DNA from: an uncultured Alphaproteobacteria bacterium
Lineage (GTDB): Bacteria > Pseudomonadota > Alphaproteobacteria > HIMB59
Reading direction: 5' to 3'
Assembly: GCA_902575065.1 (NCBI GenBank)
Contig: CACGPU010000002.1
Coordinates: forward strand, 124,001-188,000
DNA: 64,000 bases
A program made the position numbers and the translations under genes. The notes below the pieces were generated by a model. That model ran no database searches. It was given only the letters and a program-made list of their open reading frames with translations, and was not told where the DNA came from. Position 1 is the first letter of the stretch. Every line of letters begins with the position of its first letter. Positions 36,995 to 44,027 of the stretch are shown piece after piece.

Positions 36995-38347
36995 TTGTTT
37001 TTAAGGGGGATTATTTTAGGATTTTGGGTTTTTTTTTCCAGTGTTAGCTGGGGAGCAGAAATTTGTGAACGACTTTTAAAAAAAGACTTCAGAGAAACGT
37101 CTAACATAAGGCTTGCTTATAACGACAGCGGTGTAGTTCTTGAGCAAAATCAAGCTATTATCAACAAAAAACGCTTTGGTTCTTATGCTTTTAATACTCC
37201 TCTTAAGGCGGGAGACCGCATCTTAGCTGTTGATCAAAAACCTGTTGCTTCCGATGATGCTGATGCCTACTTGTATTTATCCAACCTACTAGAGACATCA
37301 GCAATGAGAGATCTCTCACTAACTGTTCAACATTTAGATGGGGAAGTGGAGATGGTTGACCTTAAGAGAATTCCTTATCTAGGTCACCCTATAGTTGAGG
37401 CAGATATAATATTAAATGATTTTGAGGTGATTCAACAAAGTAGTAAATCAAATTTGAATTTAGAGGTGAATTTGCAGTGGCAAAATGAAGACTTAATACA
37501 TAATTTTTTCAATTTAACAGAACTTGATAAATCACCTATTAAATGCATTTTTAGGAAGTCAGCAGAGCTTGAAAATATTTTACAAAAAATTTGGTATCCT
37601 ACATTTGAAACTACGCAAACAGGATCTTTTATAAATGATATAACCTTTAAAAGTTTACTTATCACAAACGATAAATCTGATCCTTTTAATTTTGTTCTCA
37701 AACAACAAATTAATTATCAAGTTACTAATTCCTCAGATTTTAAAAAATTTCCTTTTGATAATATTTCCACATCAGCTGATTTTATCTTCCAAGACATTGA
37801 TTTAAGCACGTCTTCGTTATACGACCCAGAAATTATTATGAAGGGTGGTAATGAAATTTTGTATGAATGGCAAATTAATGAGCACACTTTAAATTGCTGT
37901 GATTCTCAAATTTATGGACAAGGAGTGCTCCAAAAACTGGAATACAGTTTTGATCTTAATCGTAAATCCTTTTATTATATCCTAAAGATAATCTTACCTG
38001 TCATATTTTTGGTTTATTTATCATTTATGGTTTTCTGGATACCTTCACGTGAGCTAGAGTCTAAATTAGCTGTTAGTCTCGGATCTTTACTTACTTTAGT
38101 GGTATTTCAATTTACATTTGGAGATGATGTGCCGAAAATAAATGACTTCACCGTTTTGGACACAATGATATTAGCCTCATACTTATTTACGGGGATTTCA
38201 ACGTTTATCACCATTATAAATTATGTTTTTTACTCTCCATCAAAAGAGAGTACAACCCATAAAAATTATGACAAAAATCTTTTCTTTATTTTGTGTTTAA
38301 CCTATCCAGTTGTAACCACTTTATTTGCCCTAATCGTTTATAATTAG
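36995..38347 (+). CDS. Pentameric ligand-gated ion channel homologue with N-terminal PDZ-like domain
   Basis: A 450-residue exported membrane protein. A signal peptide (~1-20) is followed by a PDZ-like domain (~45-128, with LKAGDRILAVDQKPV). The next ~190 residues fit a Cys-loop-type extracellular domain: IWYPTFE (199-205) matches the conserved W-x-P loop, and KFPFDN (251-256) matches the FPFD Pro-loop. Four membrane helices follow: M1 ~327-349, M2 ~354-377 (LESKLAVSLGSLLTL, then DDVPK), M3 ~385-412, M4 ~429-449. The acidic residue at the -2' position of M2 resembles GLIC, suggesting cation flow. The start is a TTG right after the upstream stop. The ligand is unknown. Confidence 0.82.
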   Translation: MFLRGIILGFWVFFSSVSWGAEICERLLKKDFRETSNIRLAYNDSGVVLEQNQAIINKKRFGSYAFNTPLKAGDRILAVDQKPVASDDADAYLYLSNLLETSAMRDLSLTVQHLDGEVEMVDLKRIPYLGHPIVEADIILNDFEVIQQSSKSNLNLEVNLQWQNEDLIHNFFNLTELDKSPIKCIFRKSAELENILQKIWYPTFETTQTGSFINDITFKSLLITNDKSDPFNFVLKQQINYQVTNSSDFKKFPFDNISTSADFIFQDIDLSTSSLYDPEIIMKGGNEILYEWQINEHTLNCCDSQIYGQGVLQKLEYSFDLNRKSFYYILKIILPVIFLVYLSFMVFWIPSRELESKLAVSLGSLLTLVVFQFTFGDDVPKINDFTVLDTMILASYLFTGISTFITIINYVFYSPSKESTTHKNYDKNLFFILCLTYPVVTTLFALIVYN

Positions 38348-38425
38348 AAATATTTCAAAACTTATTTTATTGTCCAAAAAATTTTAATATATCCCCAATC
38401 TTTATTTTTAAAATTTAATATCTTT

Positions 38426-38607
38426 GTCTTCAGTGATAAGACCTCTCTCTTCCTTTCTGTTTTCTAGTTACTCCTTCTCTAAGTCATTTCCTACCAGGTT
38501 GATAAATGACAAACAAAAAAAAGAGAGAGGAAAAATTGAGGTGGTTTTTTCATGGTTCCTTTCTGTGCTACGGCTAATCCCATCCTCCTGTACATTAGCC
38601 GTGGTGC
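38426..38607 (+). other. Multi-hairpin intergenic segment, candidate structured RNA or leader
   Basis: Between the channel gene and the next ORF several complementary pairs occur in order: GTCTT/AAGAC (38426-38442); CCTCTCTCTT (38442-38451) with AAGAGAGAGG (38521-38530) enclosing GTCATTT/AAATGAC (38483-38510); and ACGGCTAAT (38570-38578) with ATTAGCCGT (38594-38602), extendable by G-U pairs. The last hairpin overlaps the proposed GTG start of the next gene. An 11-base direct repeat TTCCTTTCTGT lies at 38450 and 38556. No known RNA family was recognised. Confidence 0.4.
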
Positions 38608-39203
38608 AAAGAGGAAAATACTTAATACTAATAATTACCTCTCTATTTTTATTCTCCTTAAGTTCAGCGATGACTTTGGAAAAATTTCATGGTTGGAATA
38701 TTCAATTATTGGAGGAGGAAATGATTGCAATCGAGCGTAGTGGCGACGTTGAAGACTCAGAAAATATAATTTTTGTTATGACAAAAAATAATTGCGATCG
38801 TGTGCTTCAATTTTTTGAATTATTTACCTTATCAGTTCACCCTGATCTTACAAAATTATTAGATAAAGAAATTGAGCTCCAGGAAAATGGTCATTTAACA
38901 ACTGGAATGGTGCATGAAATATATCCATATAAGAACGGACACATGATTTTAATTGGGATGGGCTCTTACAATCATGAAACAATAAAAGAATATTATACTT
39001 TTCACAAACGCTCTCGCTTAACAGTCACTGATGTCCCATTTGAGGAACCAGTAGCTTTAAGAACATTCATAGACTTGCCAACAATTCAGTGGGCCATGCC
39101 TCAAGTAGAGGAGGCGATGGATAGAGCTCATAGGCACTGCAAAAAAATACCTGACCCCATTTCAGCTAGCCTAAAAAATTCTCAGAAAGGACTAAAAACA
39201 TGA
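38604..39203 (+). CDS. Secreted protein of unknown function, channel-cluster family
   Basis: The frame is open from 38424, but the first 60 codons are unlike a protein and lie in the hairpin-rich region. A GTG at 38604 gives about 199 residues with a signal peptide (KYLILIITSLFLFSLSSA). The start is not certain. The mature part begins with EKFHGWNIQLL, has a central Cys (NNCDRVLQFFEL) and a C-terminal helix ending in Cys (AMDRAHRHCKK). This layout resembles the proteins at 35576 and 40002. Its stop overlaps the next ATG. Confidence 0.65.
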   Translation: MQRGKYLILIITSLFLFSLSSAMTLEKFHGWNIQLLEEEMIAIERSGDVEDSENIIFVMTKNNCDRVLQFFELFTLSVHPDLTKLLDKEIELQENGHLTTGMVHEIYPYKNGHMILIGMGSYNHETIKEYYTFHKRSRLTVTDVPFEEPVALRTFIDLPTIQWAMPQVEEAMDRAHRHCKKIPDPISASLKNSQKGLKT

Positions 39204-39427
39204 CTTTTTTACATTTTTTAGCTGCAGTTATATTCTTGTATGTTGCAGATGAGCAAAATCACAGCCAACTTCATTTTGGTAAGAAGTGCTTTCAAAATGA
39301 AAACGGGGATATTATTTTTTCACACATCTGGGTAACACGCCCTTTTGATGAATTACCCGCTAACAAAGAGCAATGTACATTGCCAGAGGAGCCCGAGCCC
39401 CCGGTAGTTCCTAAATATGGAAAATAA
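39200..39427 (+). CDS. Small secreted protein of unknown function
   Basis: A 75-residue ORF whose ATG overlaps the previous stop (ATGA). It starts with a short hydrophobic segment (TFLHFLAAVIFLYVA), probably a signal peptide, and has two cysteines (KKCFQN, EQCTLP) followed by a proline- and glutamate-rich tail. No family was recognised. Translational coupling to the upstream secreted protein supports it as a real gene. Confidence 0.5.
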   Translation: MTFLHFLAAVIFLYVADEQNHSQLHFGKKCFQNENGDIIFSHIWVTRPFDELPANKEQCTLPEEPEPPVVPKYGK

Positions 39428-39456
39428 TATTTTCGATGAAATTAAAATTTACTTAT

Positions 39457-39546
39457 GCGGCCTTAGCTTAAATGGAAAAGCGTCCCACACTGAGATTTCT
39501 TGCGGGAAGGGAAGATGCAGGTTCGACCCCTGATCCGGCTGCACCA
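39457..39546 (+). tRNA. tRNA-like element, probably degenerate
   Basis: A 90-base segment starts with GCGGCC and ends with GGCTGC plus ACCA, giving a 6-bp acceptor with one G-U. It has a clean D arm (GCTT/AAGC with a GG-containing 8-base loop) and a T arm (CAGG, TTCGACC loop, CCTG). The middle does not fold into a normal anticodon arm: the best stem (TCCCAC with GCGGGA, one mismatch) leaves a 13-base loop, and two extra bases separate T stem and acceptor. No anticodon can be assigned. It is likely a decayed or disrupted tRNA gene. Confidence 0.4.
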
Positions 39547-39588
39547 AAACTATTTGGGGAGTTTTCAAAAAAACTTATAATACCTCTT

Positions 39589-40002
39589 ATGGGTCATAGC
39601 TATTTTATTGAATGTCAAAAATGTGATTACAAATCTGAGGAGATTACCATGGGTGTGGGCTTTTTATTTGGAAATATTGATGACATACTGCATGCACTGA
39701 GAGGTAATGATAAAAAAACAGTACAACTCCTAAAGCACCGTAAACAAATTCACACCCACTATTCACGAGGTTACTCTCTTTATCAGTGTAGTAAATGTCA
39801 CTCATTAGAAAATAAGTGTCATCTTACATTGTACAATCAACAAGGAGATCTTATATTTCAAACAGAGTCCTATTGTCGTTCATGTCAAAAGGCAAGAGAG
39901 TATATGCCAGAGGATAGTGATAATGAAACTATTCCAGATCTGTGCTGCCCTAAATGTCATCAGCAGGATCTTAAAGTTTTATTAGGAATACTTTGGGACT
40001 GA
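39589..40002 (+). CDS. Zinc-binding protein with several CxxC pairs
   Basis: The frame opens at 39472 inside the tRNA-like element, so the ATG at 39589 is chosen, giving 137 residues. CxxC pairs are seen at ECQKC, QCSKC, YCRSC and CPKC, with a conserved-looking middle containing HTHYSRGYSLYQC. This suggests two zinc ribbons. There is no signal peptide. The stop overlaps the next start in a TGATG. Function unknown. Confidence 0.65.
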   Translation: MGHSYFIECQKCDYKSEEITMGVGFLFGNIDDILHALRGNDKKTVQLLKHRKQIHTHYSRGYSLYQCSKCHSLENKCHLTLYNQQGDLIFQTESYCRSCQKAREYMPEDSDNETIPDLCCPKCHQQDLKVLLGILWD

Positions 40003-40544
40003 TGTACTATTCAAAGATGATATTTAAATATATTTTAATTTTCTTCATTTGGCTGACACCAACTTTTCTTTTTGCTGATCCATGGCAAATAGATCAAGAT
40101 GAAAATTTCATCACACTAAAAAAAAATGGCGAAATTCAACATGGAAATAATATTCATTTTAATTTTGATAAAGACAACGGTTGCAAATTTAATGTTTTTT
40201 TCTTCATTTACACTATGCAAGACAACCCATCACCTTTAAAGGAAATCTTTGAAGATCCAAAAATTTATTTGAATTTTGGTGGTCAAGATATCCTTGCGAG
40301 CGTTGGCTTTACGTCACCATTTGGTCTAGGAGAAATTGCGGGCATCTACGTCGCTACAAACATTCCCCTATCAAATGATTTCATCCAAATGAATGAAGAT
40401 ATGCTGCAAGACAATTTAATGACCATGACCATACAAAAAGAGTATGCGAAGTATTTTGATATCCCCGAAGAAAATTGGAGTTTTGAAAATTTTGGAGACA
40501 AAATGCATGAAGCTCATAATACCTGTATAGCTAATCAAGTTTAG
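40002..40544 (+). CDS. Secreted protein of unknown function, channel-cluster family
   Basis: A 180-residue exported protein starting at the ATG that overlaps the upstream stop. The signal peptide is KYILIFFIWLTPTFLFA. The mature part has DPWQID at its start, a central Cys (DNGCKFNVFFFIYTM), a PFGLGEIAGIYVA segment and a C-terminal helix ending in Cys (MHEAHNTCIAN). It shares this architecture with the proteins at 35576 and 38604. It is the last plus-strand gene of the channel cluster. Confidence 0.65.
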   Translation: MYYSKMIFKYILIFFIWLTPTFLFADPWQIDQDENFITLKKNGEIQHGNNIHFNFDKDNGCKFNVFFFIYTMQDNPSPLKEIFEDPKIYLNFGGQDILASVGFTSPFGLGEIAGIYVATNIPLSNDFIQMNEDMLQDNLMTMTIQKEYAKYFDIPEENWSFENFGDKMHEAHNTCIANQV

Positions 40545-40624
40545 AATTTCCTAATTACAATTTTTTTTATAATTTTAATTATCTATATAATTGCCAATTA
40601 TAGAATTACGTACTGGTAAAATAT

Positions 40625-40891
40625 TTAAAAATTGTGGTTTGATTTGATTAAACTTTTAACTACCAAACAAGTAGGAATTAAAAGAAGTATTAAAATCATG
40701 TCAGGTATATGACCCACAAAATAAATCCAATATATCGGTGGTTCTAAAAATGAATACTTGAAATCCCAAAGTTCTGGTCCTTCGATGAAGTAAAGCATTT
40801 GTATGTAATCAACAAAATTATAATATAAATAGAATAAAACCCCGAAGGCTATAAGCAGAGAAGATATTATAACTTTGATGTTATAAACCAT
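40625..40891 (-). CDS. Small membrane protein of unknown function
   Basis: An 88-residue ORF with two or three hydrophobic segments (IISSLLIAFGVLFYLYY, then YWIYFVGHIPDMILILLLIP). There is no recognised family. It is isolated between A+T-rich spacers. Confidence 0.45.
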   Translation of the reverse strand: MVYNIKVIISSLLIAFGVLFYLYYNFVDYIQMLYFIEGPELWDFKYSFLEPPIYWIYFVGHIPDMILILLLIPTCLVVKSLIKSNHNF

Positions 40892-41022
40892 TAATTAATC
40901 ATAAGAATTATCATCATAATTTAAAGAGAAATCTATATTGAGAATATTGACTATGTTGGCAATCATATAGTTATGAAGAACTTCGCTCATAAACAACATT
41001 AGTGTTGGGTTTATATCAAAAT

Positions 41023-41208
41023 TTAATACTTAATTTTCCAACCTTGTTTTTGAAGGGCTTTGATTAAGATTTCTAGTTTTTCATCTCTAGACATTTCAGG
41101 TTTTATTTCAGTGAGAAATATATTTTTTGAACCTGTATCTTTCTCTCTTTGTTTAATAAAGTCCTCTTTTGATTTTACCTTATAGATTTTAATATTTTGT
41201 TCTGACAT
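41023..41208 (-). CDS. Small lysine-rich protein of unknown function
   Basis: A 61-residue cytoplasmic ORF rich in Lys, Glu and Ile (NIKIYKVKSKEDFIKQ, then LEILIKALQKQGWKIKY). AGAGG lies upstream of the ATG. It is third in a run of tiny overlapping minus-strand ORFs. Function unknown. Confidence 0.5.
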   Translation of the reverse strand: MSEQNIKIYKVKSKEDFIKQREKDTGSKNIFLTEIKPEMSRDEKLEILIKALQKQGWKIKY

Positions 41209-41332
41209 AATTAACCTCTTTTCTTTTATTTACTGTCCTTATATTTCTTCCAAAAATTATTCCTGTTTTATACTTTAGTTTGACTAAATCTTCAGGTTTC
41301 CTAGCAATTATAGCTTTTATGACTCTAACCAT
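41189..41332 (-). CDS. Possible very small basic protein
   Basis: A 47-codon ORF, MVRVIKAIIARKPEDLVKLK at its start and ending VRTKY, lies between two other tiny minus-strand genes. It overlaps the upstream one by eight bases and the downstream one by 20. AAGGATGG precedes its ATG. The chained overlaps and ribosome sites favour a real gene, but its length makes this uncertain. Confidence 0.35.
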   Translation of the reverse strand: MVRVIKAIIARKPEDLVKLKYKTGIIFGRNIRTVNKRKEVNYVRTKY

Positions 41333-41480
41333 TTTTACCATCCTTTGGTTTATTGGCGTCATTCAAAAACTTTTTAAGTTTATGATTGGATAATGGTTTT
41401 TGATGAACTTGGATATAAGAGCGACGAGTGGGTAGCCCTAATTCTTTCCATTCTTTCAGTGTTAATTTTTTAATTGGCAT
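41325..41480 (-). CDS. Small basic protein of unknown function
   Basis: A 51-residue ORF from the ATG at 41480, chosen over an upstream start because AAAGGAGG lies just before it. The sequence is Lys-rich (LTLKEWKELGLPTRRSYIQV, then HKLKKFLNDANK). It is first in a run of three tiny overlapping ORFs. The style is that of phage or plasmid accessory proteins, but no family was recognised. Confidence 0.5.
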   Translation of the reverse strand: MPIKKLTLKEWKELGLPTRRSYIQVHQKPLSNHKLKKFLNDANKPKDGKNG

Positions 41481-41554
41481 TGTTAACCTCCTTTGGTTTA
41501 AACAAGGCAACTAGTATGGGAATTAAATATTCACCGTTTTAGCTGCATTTATAT

Positions 41555-41583
41555 AGCACTCGCAATAGGTTCAAATCAGTGCT
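41555..41583. promoter_or_regulatory. Short inverted repeat upstream of a zinc-finger gene
   Basis: AGCACT and AGTGCT, six bases each, are separated by a 17-base loop in the 137-bp spacer between divergent small genes. It could be an operator or a 5' leader hairpin for the gene at 41618. Nothing more can be said. Confidence 0.25.
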
Positions 41584-41617
41584 TAATTAACTTATACATT
41601 TGAACTATGATATTTCA

Positions 41618-41884
41618 ATGAGTATTTGCACTAATTGTGGCAATGAAATACCTAATCAGCGTTTAGATTTATTTCCAGAAACTAATTTATGCTCAGCAAA
41701 ATGTATAGAAAATATAATTGAAAATGAAAAAAATGTTCATATAGATGCCGCACCTCCAGCCCCAACAGGTGAAAAAGCTACTTGTTCAAGATGTAAAAGT
41801 AGACTCGAGGTAAGAAAGGGACCAACAGGTTGGTTTTTAGGATGTACCAGATATCCTATGTGTAAAGCTACAAAGCAATTGTAA
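41618..41884 (+). CDS. Two-zinc-finger protein: DksA/TraR-type plus topoisomerase-type finger
   Basis: An 88-residue protein. The first half has the DksA/TraR C4 finger pattern (CTNCGNEIPNQRLDLFPE, then CSAKC). The second half has the C4 finger found at the C-terminus of topoisomerase I (CSRCKSRLEVRKGPTGWFLG, then CTRYPMC). The coiled-coil tip of DksA is absent. It may bind RNA polymerase or nucleic acid; this is inferred from the domains only. The ATG at 41618 is preferred over a TTG at 41600. Confidence 0.68.
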   Translation: MSICTNCGNEIPNQRLDLFPETNLCSAKCIENIIENEKNVHIDAAPPAPTGEKATCSRCKSRLEVRKGPTGWFLGCTRYPMCKATKQL

Positions 41885-41896
41885 GTAAAATTTGAT

Positions 41897-42352
41897 ATGA
41901 CTGAATTATGGAGTGAAGATAAAAAAGATTTAGAAATTAAAGCTAAAATTATTAGTGATTGTGCTTATCTTCCAGAATTTTTTCCAGAATTTCCTGATAA
42001 AGATTTACCAAAAGAAGAATTAAATAAGTACATGGATAATTTTGTAGAAATATTAACAGATAAGGCTGAAACTGTTTATTCTACTAATCGAGAGAAGAAT
42101 ATAGTGCGAGTATTTTTTACAATCTATTGGAAACAATTAAGCAATAATCCTAAGGTTAAAATGTACTGCATCTCCTATTTATGTGCTGAATATTTTAGGA
42201 AGTCAAAAAAAGATAGAACAGACAATGTTTTAAAGCATTTTCAAACTTTCTTTAGTGCTTTTTTTACTAAAGATAGAATTAGTAAATTAAAAGAGGAATA
42301 TGGGAAAGAACATTATGATAATCTCATTAAGAAATATTATGAGTTAAATTAA
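41897..42352 (+). CDS. Cytoplasmic protein of unknown function
   Basis: A 151-residue acidic, probably all-helical protein with no signal peptide and no recognised domain (IVRVFFTIYWKQLSNN, then MYCISYLCAEYFRKS). It is 12 bases after the zinc-finger gene and one base before the next gene, so all three are likely co-transcribed. Confidence 0.6.
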   Translation: MTELWSEDKKDLEIKAKIISDCAYLPEFFPEFPDKDLPKEELNKYMDNFVEILTDKAETVYSTNREKNIVRVFFTIYWKQLSNNPKVKMYCISYLCAEYFRKSKKDRTDNVLKHFQTFFSAFFTKDRISKLKEEYGKEHYDNLIKKYYELN

Positions 42353-42353
42353 A

Positions 42354-42704
42354 ATGACAAAAATAATTGAATTCAAACCAAAAAAGAAAAAAGCACCTGT
42401 TAGAAGAAATGCTAGAAGAGGTTTATCTATTATTGATAAATTTAAAGAAATTAATAAACAATGGCATGAAAATGAGAAAAAATTTATGCCTCATTGGAAT
42501 GATTTTAAAGGACCTGAGAGAAAGTATTGGAAGGAAGCATTTAGAATATACAGAGCTCAAAATAAATTATTAAGATTAATTGCAACAAAAACAGAACTTA
42601 AAAAACAAATAAAAGATGACCTTCTAAGATATGAAAAGAATTTTATTAAACAGAATAAAGGTTATTACAAATTCATAGAGTCAATAAAGAGGTTAAATAA
42701 ATAA
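42354..42704 (+). CDS. Basic protein of unknown function
   Basis: A 116-residue strongly basic protein. Its N-terminus is a Lys/Arg patch (FKPKKKKAPVRRNARRG) and the rest is helical. The charge suggests nucleic-acid or ribosome binding, but no domain was recognised. Its ATG lies one base after the stop of the preceding gene. Confidence 0.55.
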   Translation: MTKIIEFKPKKKKAPVRRNARRGLSIIDKFKEINKQWHENEKKFMPHWNDFKGPERKYWKEAFRIYRAQNKLLRLIATKTELKKQIKDDLLRYEKNFIKQNKGYYKFIESIKRLNK

Positions 42705-42760
42705 TACTCTTTAAAGCTTAATTATATCCACATTTTATTAACAGTTAAATTTTAAGTCTG

Positions 42761-42780
42761 TGCCCTCTTATAAAAGGGCA
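42761..42780. terminator. Inverted repeat between operons
   Basis: TGCCCT and AGGGCA pair, continued by TTA/TAA after a mismatch, giving a compact near-palindromic hairpin between the basic-protein gene and the FtsB-like gene. The flanks are A+T-rich but there is no clear T run, so a terminator role is only likely. Confidence 0.35.
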
Positions 42781-42806
42781 ATGTTAAAATTTCATTGAGA
42801 AGAGTA

Positions 42807-43091
42807 ATGAGTTTTTTTAATTCAAAAATATTATTGAATATAATTTTTATTTTTTTTCTCGTTTATCTTGCTTACCACACTTTTAATGGAAAATACAATC
42901 TACAGAATTACTTTATAAATAAGTTTGAATTAAAATTGTTTCAAGACTTTCATTATAACCTGAAGCAAAAGTCATTAGCTATCGATATGGATTTAAAAGC
43001 TTTATACTATGAAAAAGATGATTTTTTAGATGAGCTCTCAAAACAATTTTCTGAACCTGAAAACGGAGAGACCTTAATAAAATTAGATTAA
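42807..43091 (+). CDS. FtsB/DivIC-like septum formation protein
   Basis: A 94-residue protein with one N-terminal membrane helix (LLNIIFIFFLVYLAYHTF) followed by the alphaproteobacterial FtsB-like pattern: YNLQNYF, a coiled coil, then DLKALYYEKDDFLDELSKQ and GETLIKLD. Family members join FtsL and FtsQ at the division site. The ATG at 42807 is preceded by GAGAAGAG and is preferred over a TTG at 42795. It stands alone between unrelated genes. Confidence 0.68.
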   Translation: MSFFNSKILLNIIFIFFLVYLAYHTFNGKYNLQNYFINKFELKLFQDFHYNLKQKSLAIDMDLKALYYEKDDFLDELSKQFSEPENGETLIKLD

Positions 43092-43124
43092 CGTTTAATT
43101 AGCTGCCATCAAACTACCATCAAA

Positions 43125-43550
43125 TTAATAGTTATTATCTATCTCATCAAAAAAATTCACTTCAAACATTTTACTAAACATAGTAATTAAGCTTTCATAA
43201 CCATCAGGGTAATAAACTTGACCATGTGAATGTACTTTTTTATTTTTATAAGAAGCTTTCAATTCCCACAAATCTCCGTCCATAATCCTTCCAAAACCTG
43301 CGACCTCATTATAATCTTTGGGCCAATTCCAAATATTATTTTTATCAAAGGTATCAGAGATTATTTTTTTTATTTCATCATTTAGATCAACTTTTTTTAA
43401 ATAAAATTCTTCTTTCATTTCTTTTGGAATTTCTGAGAGATTTAAACCGAATGGTTCTTTTTTAAAATAAAGGTAACTGGTTCTGGTGTTTATATTTATT
43501 TCTCCACCATTGTTTGGATAAGACATAGAGTAATGAAATTTGATTTTCAT
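43125..43550 (-). CDS. Protein of unknown function
   Basis: A 141-residue cytoplasmic protein. Recognisable features are only a mixed alpha/beta composition and a conserved-looking core (WELKASYKNKKVHSHGQVYY, then PDGYESLITMFSKMFE). It follows the next gene upstream by eight bases, and the pair may work together. Their place beside a restriction-modification system suggests accessory-island genes. Confidence 0.5.
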   Translation of the reverse strand: MKIKFHYSMSYPNNGGEININTRTSYLYFKKEPFGLNLSEIPKEMKEEFYLKKVDLNDEIKKIISDTFDKNNIWNWPKDYNEVAGFGRIMDGDLWELKASYKNKKVHSHGQVYYPDGYESLITMFSKMFEVNFFDEIDNNY

Positions 43551-43558
43551 TAAAAGAT

Positions 43559-43921
43559 TTAATTAAGTTTATCTTTTGCCTGGGCTTCAGCAATTCTTTT
43601 GATGGCATCCATGAAGGAAGAGTCGTCATAGAAATATTTTTCAGGTAGATTTTTAAATGGTTCGGTATTGCCATAAAATTTTTTTCCTATTTGTACCTCT
43701 CCATTTTCTTCAATGAGCTTCTCGCAGAGCCACTTCTTAAACTTCATCGGTATCTCTTGGTCGAGGTCTTTATTTTTTTTAAAATCCTCATCAATTCTCC
43801 AAGGTAATTGGAGATTAAAGCAACTACTTAATGCATCAAGATATTCTTCTCTATCTTCAGGTTCAAAACGACCTGTGAAATAGTCAAACATCCTATAAAT
43901 ATTGTCTATTGCTTTGCTCAT
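43559..43921 (-). CDS. Protein of unknown function
   Basis: A 120-residue acidic cytoplasmic protein (IDNIYRMFDYFTGRFEPE, then FNLQLPWRIDEDFKK). No domain was recognised. It is first in a two-gene minus-strand unit, and its start faces the methyltransferase gene across 106 bp. Confidence 0.5.
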   Translation of the reverse strand: MSKAIDNIYRMFDYFTGRFEPEDREEYLDALSSCFNLQLPWRIDEDFKKNKDLDQEIPMKFKKWLCEKLIEENGEVQIGKKFYGNTEPFKNLPEKYFYDDSSFMDAIKRIAEAQAKDKLN

Positions 43922-43972
43922 TTCAGAAATTAATCAAACAACTCATTTAATTTTAATAAAATCATATTTAGT

Positions 43973-44012
43973 ATAGATAATTAAAATCTATGAATCTAAT
44001 ACTAATGAGTAT
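43973..44012. promoter_or_regulatory. Two short inverted repeats upstream of the methyltransferases
   Basis: ATAGAT/ATCTAT (43973-43991) and ATACT/AGTAT (43999-44012) lie just upstream of the first methyltransferase start. Paired short repeats here would suit a control site for the restriction-modification system, but no controller gene is present. They may be chance in A+T-rich DNA. Confidence 0.25.
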
Positions 44013-44027
44013 AATACAAAAAATTTA

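Noticed and set aside
38424-38603. Upstream 60-codon extension of the secreted protein
   Set aside because: It lacks protein-like composition, overlaps strong hairpins, and would bury the signal peptide.
39457-39546. Circularly permuted (two-piece) tmRNA as an explanation for the CCA-ending element
   Set aside because: The 5' acceptor strand lies upstream of the T arm in normal order, and no tag-coding piece or second acceptor strand follows.
39472-39588. N-terminal extension of the zinc-binding protein
   Set aside because: The codons are the translated tRNA-like element. The ATG at 39589 starts just before the first CxxC pair.
41561-41583. A second tRNA T-arm (GGTTCAAATC)
   Set aside because: No pairing stem flanks the loop, and no D arm, anticodon arm or acceptor lies upstream.
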